Source: Spiroplasma sp. | Lineage (GTDB): Bacteria; Bacillota_I; Bacilli_A; Mycoplasmatales; VBWQ01 | Length of the DNA: 64,000 bases | Direction of reading: 5' to 3' | Assembly (NCBI GenBank): GCA_031119525.1 | Contig: JAVHXO010000002.1 | Span: forward strand, 63,903 to 127,902 | Shown: positions 46,971 through 60,767 of the stretch, in pieces | How positions within the stretch are numbered: position 1 is the stretch's first letter | Layout of the letters: every line of letters begins with the position of its first letter | Translations under genes and position numbers: made by a program | The notes under the pieces: generated by a model | What the model was told of the DNA's origin: nothing | What the model saw: only the letters and a program-made list of their open reading frames with translations | Databases searched by the model: none

Positions 46971-48254
46971 TTATTTAATAATAAAAATATTTGGTTCAGA
47001 ATCAAGATTATGTTTATTAATTGCTAACCCTGGAATTGAAATTACTTGATCTTGAGCATTAACAATTACTGGTCAAGTTAATCTTTGACGGTAAGGAATT
47101 TTATTATCAATGAATAAACGATTAATTTTTTTTGTTCCAAAACTCACATGAATATGTTCTTTACCAGTATTATTTTTAACTATTAAAGGAAATTCATCTT
47201 TATTAACATGTAAGGCTTGAAAATTACCTGAATTTGGTGCTTGTTTTAAAATTTTTATTTCATTAAAATCATAATCAGCAAGTCTTCGAATTGTATATTG
47301 ATAATTTTTAACCGATTTTTTTTCATTAATAAAAGCATAATTATATTCTTTAATTAAACTAATACTATTTGTTAAATTAATACTAATATTTGGTCTTCTT
47401 GATTTTGTCAAAACTCTAACAATTTCTTTAATTTTAGCTTTTTTTAATCGTAAAACTAAATCCTCACTATAATTAAACAAAAATTCATAAACAATCATTT
47501 GTTGTAGTCGTGAGTTATCATTATATTTATAAAATTCCTTAATTGATAAAGTATCATCAGCAACAATTACAGAGTTATAAATTACTTCCAATTGATCTTT
47601 TAGTAACTCTTGTTCACTATTTAATGATTTAATTTCACTCAACATTAAATTAATATCAAGATCAGTTAATTTATTAATTGTTTGTTGGCGAATTTTATTT
47701 CGCTCATAAATTTCCAATTCATTTGTTTCATCAAAACCATACTTAATCCGATACAATGTTAAATAATCAATAATATCTTCTTTTTTTAATTCAAGCATCG
47801 GACGATAAATTGATAAACTTTTATAAGTGCTTTTAAATTTTAAACCATAATAAGAAACAATAGCTCGTCTTTGTTTTTGGATTAAATAAGTTTCTAATAA
47901 ATCATATACATGATGAGCGACACCCAAATTATAAACTTGATACTTTTGTGCAACCTCATTAAAAAAATCATAACGAATTATTCTTGCTTGATCTTGAAAA
48001 TTACCCTTAGTATATTCAGAAGGTTTAACATTTTTAATTTCTAAAGTTATATTATGTTCTCGACAATAATCTTCAACAATTTTTTGATCAACATTACTAC
48101 TTCATCTTTTATGATAATTTACATGGCAAACAATAATATCAAATTTATTTTTAACTAAATTATCTAATAAAAACATACTATCAGGGCCACCAGAAACAGC
48201 AACAAGATAGTTTAATTTTTTATTTAATTTTCCTAATCAATTAAAATAAACCAT
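46971..48254 (-). CDS. tilS: tRNA(Ile)-lysidine synthase
   Basis: Converts C34 of tRNA-Ile(CAU) to lysidine so that it reads AUA. 427 residues: PP-loop ATP site LVAVSGGPDSMFLLDNL, CHVNYHKR, GNFQDQARIIRYDFF (family A-R-x-x-R-Y) and GVAHHVYDLLETYLIQ (H-H-x-D-D-x-x-E-T, with one Asp replaced by Tyr). The C-terminal RNA-binding domains are short. Standard ATG start at 48254. 15 bases after the methyltransferase gene. Confidence 0.92.
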
Positions 48255-48268
48255 AAAATAATCCTTAT

Positions 48269-49009
48269 TTATTTATTATTTTTATTATATCATTTTGCAA
48301 TTTCACTATTATAACTATTATTCTCATTATGACAAATTAATGGTGGCTCAATAATTAAACCCGTGTTAGTTTTAAAACCTGCTTCAATTAAAACTCGATT
48401 AGCATTCTTATTTATTTTAGGATAAACAATTTGCATTCTTTTTACTGAAAAATTATATTGTTGTAACGTAAGTAATAATTGATCAACTCTGGTTGCTGGA
48501 TATGTAATAAAAAAAATACCTTTAACTTTTAATAATTTAGCAGCACTAGCAATAATATCTTTCAAATCAATAGATACTTCGTGTCTAGCAGGAATTTTTA
48601 ATGGCGCCAATTTAAAATTAGTTTTTGCTAACACTGGAAAAAATGGTGGATTGCAAACAATAATATCAACTTTTTTATTACCATCATCATTAGCATAATC
48701 TTTAATATCTTTATGAATAATCGTAACTTGATTTTGTAAATTATTTTTAGCAATATTTTCAATTGCTAATTCAACAGCTTCTTTTTGAACTTCAATGCCA
48801 ATAATTTTAATTGGAAATTTTTTAGCTAATAAAATTGCAATTGCCCCATTATTAGTACCAAAATCAATTAAGGTTTCAGTTTGATTTTTAATTTTAATAA
48901 AATTAATTAATAAAATTGTATCTAAAGAAACACAAAACATATCTTTTCTCTGATTAATTGACACAACATGATGATCAATTTTTAATTTTAATGTTTTATA
49001 ATTTGTCAT
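48269..49009 (-). CDS. TrmN6/YabB-type RNA or protein N-methyltransferase
   Basis: 246 residues. SAM motif LIDFGTNNGAIAILLAKKF, acidic loop IGIEVQKEAVELAIENI, and the target-adenine box VCNPPFFP (NPPF) identify the tRNA1(Val) A37-N6 methyltransferase family. In B. subtilis the relative yabB also follows holB. Whether the same tRNA is modified is inferred. AAGGAT lies five bases ahead of the ATG at 49009. Confidence 0.85.
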
Positions 49010-49012
49010 TTT

Positions 49013-49900
49013 TTAATCCTTAATAAATTCTTGATAAATAGCAATAAAAAAATAATTTGCTAACAAACTTAAATTGATGTTTTTAACATTATTAAGTTTA
49101 TTGATTACCTCAATTAAAATGCCAACTAATTTTTTTAAAAAAAACTGATCTTCATTTTTTCAATTAATAATAATTTTATTTACTAATTGAGGACTTGGTT
49201 TTGATAAATTATTTAATTGAGCGATTTTAGTTGTTGTTAATTCTAATAAAAATTGAAAAAATAACAATAAATTTTCTTTTAATTCTGTCATTTTTTTAAT
49301 TAAAAAAAAGTTTTCAATAAATCTTTTTTCATTATCATAATTAATAAATTTTGTGATTAAATTAAGAATTAATTGTTGGTGTTCATTATCTAAATTTAAA
49401 AAATTATCTTTAAACGGATTAGTTTGCGATAAATTAAAAATTTGACATCGTGATTTAATTGTTGGTAATAATTTTTCAATATCATTTGTTGTTAAAATTA
49501 AAAAAGTATTTTTAGGAACATTTTCTAAAAATTTTAAAAAAGTATTACTTGCTTCAAGAGAACTATATTCAATTGCTTCAAGTAAACAAATTTTTGGATT
49601 TTGACCTTCTAAACTTTGAAGTGACAAATTATTAATAATATTAACAACATCTTGTTTTTTCATTGAATTACTTTGATTAAATTGCAATTTAATCAAATCA
49701 AAATAATGATTATTAATTAATTTTTGACAATTATAACAAAGTTGATTATTTTGGCAAAATTTTTTTTGGCAAATAATTCGTTTGAGGAAAAAATTGATTG
49801 CTGGTTGAAAAGAATTGTTGCTTCCTAAGTTAGCTGATAAGAGAATAACTTGTGGGATAAATTTTAAATATAAAAAAAAGTTTTCTTCTTGATTATTCAT
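49013..49900 (-). CDS. holB: DNA polymerase III delta-prime subunit
   Basis: Clamp-loader subunit, 295 residues. Like other delta-prime proteins it lacks a working Walker A (SANLGSNNSFQ). The Cys cluster CQKKFCQNNQLCYNCQKL is the zinc module. ICLLEAIEYSSLEASNTFLKFLENVP is the usual box containing the Ala-x-N-x-x-L-K-x-L-E-E-P core, here with E-N-V-P, and IKSRCQIF the SRC motif. Overlap-like spacing with tmk (2 bases) and the methyltransferase (3 bases) marks one operon. Confidence 0.92.
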
Positions 49901-49902
49901 AA

Positions 49903-50571
49903 TTAAACCCTTAAATTTTTAACTAAAGTTTGATAATTATTTTTTTCAATAAAAATTTTAATAAGTTTGTAAACTTCTTCAAAAACTTCATTAAATTTCT
50001 GATTTGCATTAACTATTTTAATTCTGTCCTTGTTATGTTTAGCAATTGTTTTATAACCCTGATAAACTCTTTCGTGAAATTCTAAGTCTTCTTTATCTAA
50101 CCGATCATGTTTATGATTTAGTAAGAATTTTCGTTTTCAAATTCTTTTTAATCCAATCTTTGGATCAACATCAAAGAAAATTGTTAAATTTGGCTCAAAA
50201 TTATCAAAAGCAATTTCTTGAATTTTATTAATTTTATTAATATCTAATTTTCGACCATAACCTTGATAAGCTACTGTTGAATCAGAAAAACGATCACAAA
50301 TAATAATTTTCTTACTATTTTTCTCTGGAAAAATTTTTTCTTCTAAATGTTGTCTTCTAGCAGCAACATACAACAAAACCTCAGTTCAAGGATCCATTGT
50401 TTTATGTGTTTTATTTAAAATAATTTGCCTTATTTGTTCAGAAATAACACTACCACCCGGTTCTCTTGTGGCAATAACTGCAAGTCCTTCTTTTCACAAT
50501 CGTTCTTTTAACTTTTCAAGAATACTAGTTTTTCCAGATCCTTCAGGTCCTTCAAAAGTAATAAATATCAT
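49903..50571 (-). CDS. tmk: Thymidylate kinase
   Basis: dTMP kinase, 222 residues. P-loop [30 protein letters not shown], and [18 protein letters not shown], all diagnostic. The protein supplies dTDP from both salvage (Tdk) and any de novo dTMP. Between ybaB and holB as in B. subtilis. UGA Trp occurs three times in the frame. Start at the ATG at 50571. Confidence 0.95.
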
Positions 50572-50594
50572 TTTAATTAAAAATTTATTAATGT

Positions 50595-50870
50595 TTACAT
50601 AACATTAATAAGTTTATTCTCCCTTTTCTTAACTTCAGAAATTGCTTTGTTAATTGCTACTTGAATCATATCATTAAGCATTGCATAATCATTCTCTACG
50701 ATTTTTACAAGTTCTTGAAAATTAATTTTTAACTCAATTTGATAAGACCCAGAAACACTAATTTTAATTAAATCTCCTTGTTCTGAAAACTCAAATAATT
50801 CTTTTTTAAATTGTTCATGTTTTCGTTGTACCATTTTAGCTTGATTTAACATTTGTTGAAAGTTATTCAT
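50595..50870 (-). CDS. YbaB/EbfC nucleoid-associated protein
   Basis: 91 residues. The N-terminal helix MNNFQQMLNQAKMVQRKHEQFKKELF matches YbaB (M-x-x-m-l-k-q-A-q-x-m-Q), followed by the small beta-sheet VSGSYQIELKINFQELV. DNA-binding dimer in relatives, often between dnaX and recR; here followed by tmk and with no recR. Start ATG at 50870 with GAGATGAGAAATAA ahead. Confidence 0.88.
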   Translation of the reverse strand: MNNFQQMLNQAKMVQRKHEQFKKELFEFSEQGDLIKISVSGSYQIELKINFQELVKIVENDYAMLNDMIQVAINKAISEVKKRENKLINVM

Positions 50871-50947
50871 TTATTTCTCATCTCCTCATTCTCACACTAT
50901 TAATATAATAATATATTAAATATATTATAGTAATAATTTAATGTAAA

Positions 50948-50980
50948 TAAAAAATTATCATTATTATTGAATGATAATTT
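50948..50980 (-). terminator. Terminator after dnaX
   Basis: An 11-bp stem (AAATTATCATT with AATGATAATTT), 7-base loop, six T on the minus strand; separates dnaX from ybaB. Confidence 0.75.
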
Positions 50981-51003
50981 CAAAATAATTATTAATAAAT
51001 TAT

Positions 51004-52725
51004 TTATATTTCTTCAATTTCACCAAAAATATTTTGTAAAAACATTAAAGTTTCACTTTTAGTTATTGATTTTTCTTGAATTCGTACTTCAGGAATAATA
51101 ATTGGTTTTGCAGCAGGCAAATTATTATCTTTTACTAAAGTCTGATATTTTTCGCCAACAACTCTTCATTGTTTTCGATCAAGAGCATAAACCATAAATT
51201 CTTTCTTTAAAACAAAATTTAAAAAATTTCGATGTTCTTGATAAAGAAAATTTTTATTAATCAAATCTGCTTGAATAATATTATCACAAATAATAACAAT
51301 TGCATTTGAACTAGCAGCACTAATAATAGTATTTAAATAAATTTTGCTAAAATCATGAAATTTATGATTTTCAGTTAATTGCGAAATTTTTTCTCAATGA
51401 CTTTTTAATTCTTTTCTAATTTCTTTATTAGCTTGAATAATAACATTAAGAACATCATTAAACAATCTTGAGTCAATTTTTAAATCATTTTTAACAGCTT
51501 TTATTGCTGGTTTTTCTTTAACCAGCAAGGGTTTAAATTCTTTAATTACTGGTTCTTCTTTACTATTTGTTGACTCAAACATTTCTTTAGATTCAATATC
51601 TGTTTTTAATTTTAAATCAGTTAATTGCTGATAAGACAAATCATATTTAGAAAATTGATCAAATCAAGTTAAAATTTTTGTTATTAATAAAGCTTTTAAA
51701 TTATCATCATCAAAATTTAAAATTAAAACTTCCTCAAACAAAAATAAAAGTTGCTTCAAATCTTGATCAGTAACAACATTAAATTGAGTTATTGTTTCTA
51801 AATCTAAATATTTACTAATTTTAATATTCTTAGTTAAGCGGTAAATTAATAAATCTTGAGTGACATAAATTATTTCAATCAAAAATTTTTTAAAATTTGT
51901 TAAATAATCGTTAATCTCATCAAAAAGTAAAACTATTTTATTGATATCTTGACTAAAAATAGCTATTAAGAAACTAATTTTTTGATTTAATGGGAGAACA
52001 TTAAAAAGTTTATTAACACTTTTAAGTGTTATATTATTAGAAAAGTTAAAAACCTTTTCCAAACTATTAATCCCATCTCTTAAGGATCCTTGACTAAATA
52101 AAGCTAGTTGCTTTAAAGCTATTGGTTCAAAATCAATTTTTTCTTTAACCACAATATCTTGAAAGATTTTAACTAAATCAGAATTATTAATTTTTCCAAA
52201 TTGAAATCACTGACAACGAGAAATAATTGTATCTGGAATTTTATGAGGTTCAGTTGTTGCTAAAATAAAAACAATATGTTCTGGCGGTTCTTCTAACGTT
52301 TTTAATAAAGCATTAAAAGCTGAAGTTGTTAACATATGAACTTCATCAATAATATAAACTTTATATTTTAAATTCATTGGTAACAAATTGATATTATTAC
52401 GAATTCGTCTAATTTCTTCAACACCATTGTTAGAAGCACCATCAATTTCTAAAATATCAATTTCATCACTATTATTATTAATAAATTTACAATTAACACA
52501 TTGATTGCATGCTTCACCAGCAATATTATCTTGGCAATTAATTGTTTTTGCTAAGATTTTGGCAACTGATGTTTTACCAACGCCCTTTGGACCAGAAAAT
52601 AAATAAGCATGCACAAAAAATTTATTAATAATAGAATTTTTTAAAATTGTCATAATATTAGTTTGACCAATAACTTCATTAAAACTACTTGGTCGATATT
52701 TACGATATAAAGCTTTATGATTCAT
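51004..52725 (-). CDS. dnaX: DNA polymerase III gamma/tau subunit
   Basis: Clamp-loader motor, 573 residues. RKYRPSSFNEVIGQ at the start, Walker A GPKGVGKTS, zinc Cys set around EACNQCVNCKF, Walker B YIIDEVHML, and ISRCQWFQF (SRC motif with the Arg finger). Residues 370-573 are a divergent tau-type tail with DNRIIQADL-like segments. No slippery A run with stop is obvious, so only the long form is predicted. Directly downstream of tadA (18-base gap). Confidence 0.95.
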
Positions 52726-52743
52726 ATTTAACCTCCAAATTAA

Positions 52744-53220
52744 TTATATAATATCATTTTGATTACGTAATTTATTAAAAAAAGATTGTAACATTTCCCT
52801 ACTAGTTTTTCGACTAGACAAAGTTAAGTCATATGTATAATTAATTGAATGATTAAAATCTTTAGTATCTTTTAATTTATCTAAAATTCTAACTGAACCA
52901 AATTTTTCAGAAGTTAAACCAAAAACTACTAAATTAATTCGAGATTCTAAAATTGCCCCCAAACACATTAAACATGGTTCTAAAGTTGAATAAATAATAC
53001 AGTTTTCTAATCTCCAACTACCAATTTTCTTAGATGCATTACTAATAGCAATCATTTCTGCATGCCTAATTGGATCTTTATCTTTTTCTTTTTTGTTGTA
53101 ACCTTTACCCAAAACATTACCATTTTCATCAATAACAACAGCACCAACAGGAATATCACCATTAAGTTCTGCCTTTTTTGCTAATGATAAAGCTATTTCC
53201 ATATATTTCTGATTATCCAT
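52744..53220 (-). CDS. tadA: tRNA-specific adenosine deaminase TadA
   Basis: Deaminates A34 to inosine in tRNA-Arg(ACG). 158 residues with zinc motifs HAEMIAI (His-Ala-Glu) and TLEPCLMCLGAI (P-C-x-x-C). Family length. The ATG at 53220 has AAAGGGG about ten bases ahead; a longer in-frame start at 53253 is not needed. Its placement next to SRP RNA and dnaX equals the B. subtilis order. Confidence 0.95.
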   Translation of the reverse strand: MDNQKYMEIALSLAKKAELNGDIPVGAVVIDENGNVLGKGYNKKEKDKDPIRHAEMIAISNASKKIGSWRLENCIIYSTLEPCLMCLGAILESRINLVVFGLTSEKFGSVRILDKLKDTKDFNHSINYTYDLTLSSRKTSREMLQSFFNKLRNQNDII

Positions 53221-53283
53221 TATTATTTTTCCCCTTTCGTTTTTTGTTGGCATCTTTTTGATTGATTTTAAAATTTTAGTAAT

Positions 53284-53366
53284 AAAAAACCACTACACAC
53301 AATCCTTAATCTTATGGCTGCTACTTTTCAGTCCTGACCAGGTTCGAATGTAATTGTTGTAATGGC
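53284..53366 (-). ncRNA. ffs: Small SRP RNA (4.5S-like)
   Basis: The RNA core of the signal recognition particle. The minus strand shows the conserved apical part: CCTGGTCAGGAC, then TGAAAAGTAGCAGCCA, the Ffh-binding loop region. The 5' GCCATTAC pairs base for base with 3' GTAGTGGT, closing a rod of about 80 bases, and six T follow at 53284-53289. It lies between serS and tadA, as scr in B. subtilis. Confidence 0.92.
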
Positions 53367-53372
53367 ATTATA

Positions 53373-53402
53373 ATTATAACAATTTTTTATTAAAAAGTTA
53401 AA
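53373..53402 (-). promoter_or_regulatory. Promoter of the SRP RNA gene
   Basis: On the minus strand TTTAAC (53402-53397), 18 bases, TATAAT (53378-53373); transcription would begin at about 53366, exactly the 5' end of the folded RNA. Confidence 0.65.
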
Positions 53403-53456
53403 AAATAATTATTTTTTTACTGATATTCCAAGCACTTTTTAAATTATTTTATTAAT

Positions 53457-53472
53457 TGTTTCACGTGAAACA
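53457..53472. other. parS centromere site, perfect consensus
   Basis: TGTTTCACGTGAAACA, identical to the 16-bp consensus bound by ParB/Spo0J in B. subtilis and most bacteria. Here it is the core of a 28-bp perfect palindrome (53451-53478) that abuts the serS stop codon. ParA and ParB are encoded at 1-1104, about 52 kb away on the same replichore. Confidence 0.95.
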
Positions 53473-53477
53473 ATTAA

Positions 53478-54761
<1,284 letters not shown>

Positions 54762-54779
54762 AATTCCACCTCATTATTA

Positions 54780-57314
54780 TTAAATCAAATTATTAGTTTT
54801 ATTAACATCATTAACGTTAACAACTGGAATTGGGTTAATAACTTCAACTGCTCCAATACTATCTTCTTGATTTTTTAATTTAATTAATTTAACTCCTCTA
54901 GTATTTCGTCCAGTAATTCTAATGTCACTTAAAGAAAAACGAATTGTTAAACCTTTCAAGGTAACCATTAATAATTCTGTACTACTATAAGAGTTATTTA
55001 ATGTTTTAATTGTAATTAATTTCCCTGTTTTGTCATTAGTTCTCATCGTAAGAACACCTTTAGAACCGCGATTTAACAAACGATAATCTTCAAAGGCACT
55101 AATTTTTCCAAAACCTTTTTCACTAATTGAAAGAACTAAATTAGCATTTTCATTTGAGCAAATACCAATAACATAACTACCAGCAACATTCATGCCTTTA
55201 ATTCCCATCGTATCACGCGACATTAAACGAATTTGAGTTTCATTAATTCTAACTGCACGACCATTAGCAGCAGCAATAATCAATTGATTATTACCATTAG
55301 TTTTAATTACTTCAATTAATTCATCTTCAGGTTTAATTTTAATAGCTTTTTTACCATTAGTTCTAATTGAATTAAAATTTGTTAAACTACAACGTTTAAT
55401 AATTCCCTTTTTGGTAATAAAAACTAAATTCTCTTGTGGATTATAGTCAGAAATATTTATCACTGTTCTAATTTTTTCATCTTTTTCAATGCCAATTAAA
55501 TTAATAATTGGAATGCCCTTAGCAATTCGCGATTTAAACATTGGAATCTTATGGGCTCTAATACGATATACTTTGCCCTTCGAAGTAAAGAATAAAATAT
55601 CACTATGATTTGAAGCAACTAAAAGTTTGTCAATATCATCTTCGTCATTAACTGAGTTTGAAGCTTTAACACCAACACCACCACGGTTTTGTGTTCGATA
55701 AACTTCTAACGGCAGACTTTTAATATAATTATTTTTTGATAACATCACAGCAATTGATTCTTCTTTAATTCACGATTCATCATTAATATCTGTTTCATCA
55801 AAATCAGTAAGAATTTCAGTTCTTCTTTCATCACCATAATTCCTCTTAATTTGATTTAAACGATCAATCAATTGTTTAATTTTTTCTTCATCATTATTCA
55901 ATAAAAATTGTAAATTTTTAATTTGTGTTTCTAAATTTACTAATTCTTGATTTAATTTAACTTTTTCTAACCCTGTTAAACGTTGTAACTTCATTTCTAA
56001 AATAGCTTTAGTTTGTTCAACACTTAAATCATATTTTTCTTGTAAAACATTAATGGCGTCATTTGTACTTTGAGCTTTTTTAATTAAATGAATTACAGTA
56101 TCAATATTTTCTAAAGCTTTAACTAAACCACTAATAATATGATATTGTCTTTCAGCTTTTTTTAATTCAAACTTTGCTTTATTAGTAATCATTAAAATTT
56201 GATGATCAAGATAAACTTCAATTAATTCTTTTAAATTCATTGTCTTGGGCACTGAATGATCTAAAGCTGTTAAATTAATATTAAAAGAGGTTTGAACTAA
56301 TGTAAATTTATAAAGCTGATTTAAAACAACTTCACGATAATTTTCATCTTTTAATTCTAAAACAATTCTAATTCCTTGATAATCAGATTCATCTCGTAAA
56401 TCAGTAATATATTCAATCTTTTTTTCTTTAACTGCTTCAACAATAGTATTAATTAAGGTAGTTTTATTTACTTGGTAAGGAATTTCTTCAATAACAATTG
56501 CATGTTTATTATTACTTAATTTTTCAAACTTTGTTTTACTTCTAACTTTAATAACTGCCCGACCAGTTGCGTAAGCTTTTCTTAAATTACTTGTTCCTAA
56601 AATTATTGCTCCTGTTGGAAAATCTGGACCTTTAATAATATCTAATAATTCTAAAACATCACAATTACGATTATGAGCAACATAAATAACTGCATCAATT
56701 ATTTCATTTAAATTATGGGGCGGAATACTTGTTGCCATAGCAACAGCAATTCCCATTGTTCCATTAGCTAATAAGTTAGGAAAATATGATGGTAGGACAA
56801 CTGGTTCTTTTTCTGTAGCATCAAAATTAGGAATAAAATTAACAGTTTCCTTTTCTAAATCTTTAACCAATTCACCAGCAATTTTACTAATTCGTGATTC
56901 AGTATAACGCATCGCAGCTGCACCATCGCCATCAATTGATCCAAAGTTACCATGACCATCAATTAAAGGATAACGATAAGAAAAGTCTTGCGCCATTCGG
57001 ACCATTGACTCATAAACAGCTGTATCACCATGTGGGTGATATTTACCAATTGTTTCACCAACCATTCTGGCTGATTTTTTATAAGGTTTATCATGTGTTA
57101 TTCCCAAACTGAACATACTATATAAAATCCGACGATGAACAGGTTTTAAACCATCCCTTGCATCAGGTAATGCCCGAGCAGTAATAACTGAAACAGCATA
57201 TCATAAATAATCTTTTCTTACTTGATCAGAAATATTGGCTGCATCACTCATTGCTTCATTCGTTGCTTCATGCAACTGCTCATCTGTAGTTATTTTTTTT
57301 CTATTATCTTTCAT
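54780..57314 (-). CDS. gyrA: DNA gyrase subunit A
   Basis: 844 residues. The breakage-reunion domain includes [27 protein letters not shown] and the quinolone-pocket segment [20 protein letters not shown], then [21 protein letters not shown] with the catalytic Tyr. The C-terminal six-bladed domain has the expected repeats such as [12 protein letters not shown]. The GyrA-box region reads [13 protein letters not shown]. The residues equal to E. coli Ser83 and Asp87 are Thr and Glu, as in many Gram-positives. Start at the ATG at 57314, 29 bases after gyrB. Confidence 0.97.
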
Positions 57315-57343
57315 AATCAACTAATTCCTTATTTTTTTGCCTT

Positions 57344-59287
<1,944 letters not shown>

Positions 59288-59353
59288 CTAAAAACTAACT
59301 AAAAATAAAAAAAGCCTAAAAATTTATTTTTAATTACTTTTTTTCCTATATAA

Positions 59354-59382
59354 ATTATACCTTTTTTTGCTTGTAATAACAA
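59354..59382 (-). promoter_or_regulatory. gyrBA promoter
   Basis: On the minus strand TTGTTA (59382-59377), exactly 17 bases, TATAAT (59359-59354). The region overlaps a small CTTGT/ACAAG hairpin. The rest of 59267-59554 shows no gene; it also serves the Abi gene. Confidence 0.7.
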
Positions 59383-59554
59383 GTATGAGACAATTGAATA
59401 TTAAGTAAAATTGCAAGTTTAAAAGTGTTAGTTTAAAAGGATAATGATTTTTAAACTGCTATTTTTTTTTTTCATTTAATTATCAAAAAAAGTTGTTTTA
59501 AATTAAAAAAAATATAACATTAAAAGTGTAAAAAAAATGAGAGGAAAAGAAATC

Positions 59555-60646
59555 ATGAACAGAGAAAATAAAGATAAAATTATTGACGAAATTACTTTAA
59601 ATACACCTCGAGAAGAATTAGATCCTCGTGATTTAATTGTTGATGTTGAGGAACAAATCCACTTTTTAATTAAAAAAAATTTAAAAATTACTGACCAAGA
59701 AGAATTAAAACATATTATTGAAAATTACGGATTTAATAGATTATTTAGAAGATATTCTAAACCTTTTATAACTAATATTAACGGTGAAGAAAAATATAAA
59801 AAAAATACTACTGAAATAACAATTTTACAACTTTATTACTTTGATTATAAATTAACAAATATATTAATTAAATATTTAGGTTTATTGGAGGCAAAATTAA
59901 CAAGTAATATAACTCATAGTCTTGATTTACAAATTCCTAATGTTGTAAATCAAGCAAGCTTTTTTAGTAGAAAAAGATTACGTAATACAAAAAATATTAT
60001 TAAAACAAATGCTAAAAATGGTTCAACATATTTACAAACATTTGTTGATGCTGATATATATCCAGGATGAGTTCTTTTAGGAAATATGCCTTTTGGTGAT
60101 AAATTATTTTTATTTCCAAAATTAAAAAATACTAATTCAACTTTAAAAAATTTCTATTTAGAAGGATTCGATAACAACTCATTTAAAACTATCTTTTTTG
60201 ATTTTATTCGTCCTTTTCGTAATATTTCAGCTCATTTTGATCGTTTATTAAAATTTCATGTTCAATTAAATTCCAATCAAATAAGTATATTTAAAACTTT
60301 TATGAAAAAAATTATTCCTAATTCTAATTATTTTAATAAAACAATGATAAAAAATAAAAATAAAGTTCATTCTTTTGATTTAATTCTTATGTTAACTTAC
60401 TTATTGGGAAGTAGTGCAGCTGAAGTATTTTTTGAAGTATTAACAGAATTTATTAGCAAAGAAAAAGTAAACATAAATGGTTTTTTAGTTGAGGAATTTT
60501 TAGTAGATGAAAAACTATACAACTGACCTAATGAATGAAAAGAAATTTTACTTAATGTTTTACAAGCTAAAACTAAAGATGAATCAAGTAAATTTAATAA
60601 TCTTTATAAAAGCGATATTCCGCAAGAAGAAGATATAACAAAATAA
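59555..60646 (+). CDS. Abi_2 (AbiD/AbiF) family HEPN protein, candidate phage-defence RNase
   Basis: 363 residues, all-helical. Features of the AbiD/F family: early FLIKKNLKITDQEELKHIIENYGFNRL and FSKPFIT-like segment, middle ILQLYYFDYKLTNILIKYLGLLEAKLT, and FIRPFRNISAHFDRL, the HEPN R-x4-H motif (Arg222, His227) of RNA-cleaving HEPN proteins. The start at 59555 is favoured: GAGG lies ten bases before it, while the ATG at 59537 precedes that site. A lone plus-strand gene between gyrB and the ABC-F gene; Asn-rich and AT-rich as expected for a late arrival. Confidence 0.82.
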
Positions 60647-60712
60647 AATTTAATCTTTAAAATCATATGTAATTTCTTTTATAAACTACAAGATATTAAT
60701 CATTTAAATAAT

Positions 60713-60767
60713 TGCTTTGTATAAATTTTGGCAGCCAAATAACCAAAATTTATACAAAGCATTTTTT
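60713..60767 (+). terminator. Terminator with 18-bp perfect stem
   Basis: Arms 60714-60731 and 60743-60760 are perfectly complementary with an 11-base loop, followed by TTTTTT on the plus strand. It ends the Abi gene; it also lies just beyond the ABC-F stop on the other strand. Confidence 0.9.

Noticed and set aside
50871-51003. Possible recR remnant between ybaB and dnaX
   Set aside because: No translated similarity; the gap holds only the dnaX terminator and AT-rich sequence.
53341-53350. GGTTCGAAT, like a tRNA T-loop
   Set aside because: It lies inside the SRP RNA rod and no acceptor, anticodon or D arm can be drawn.
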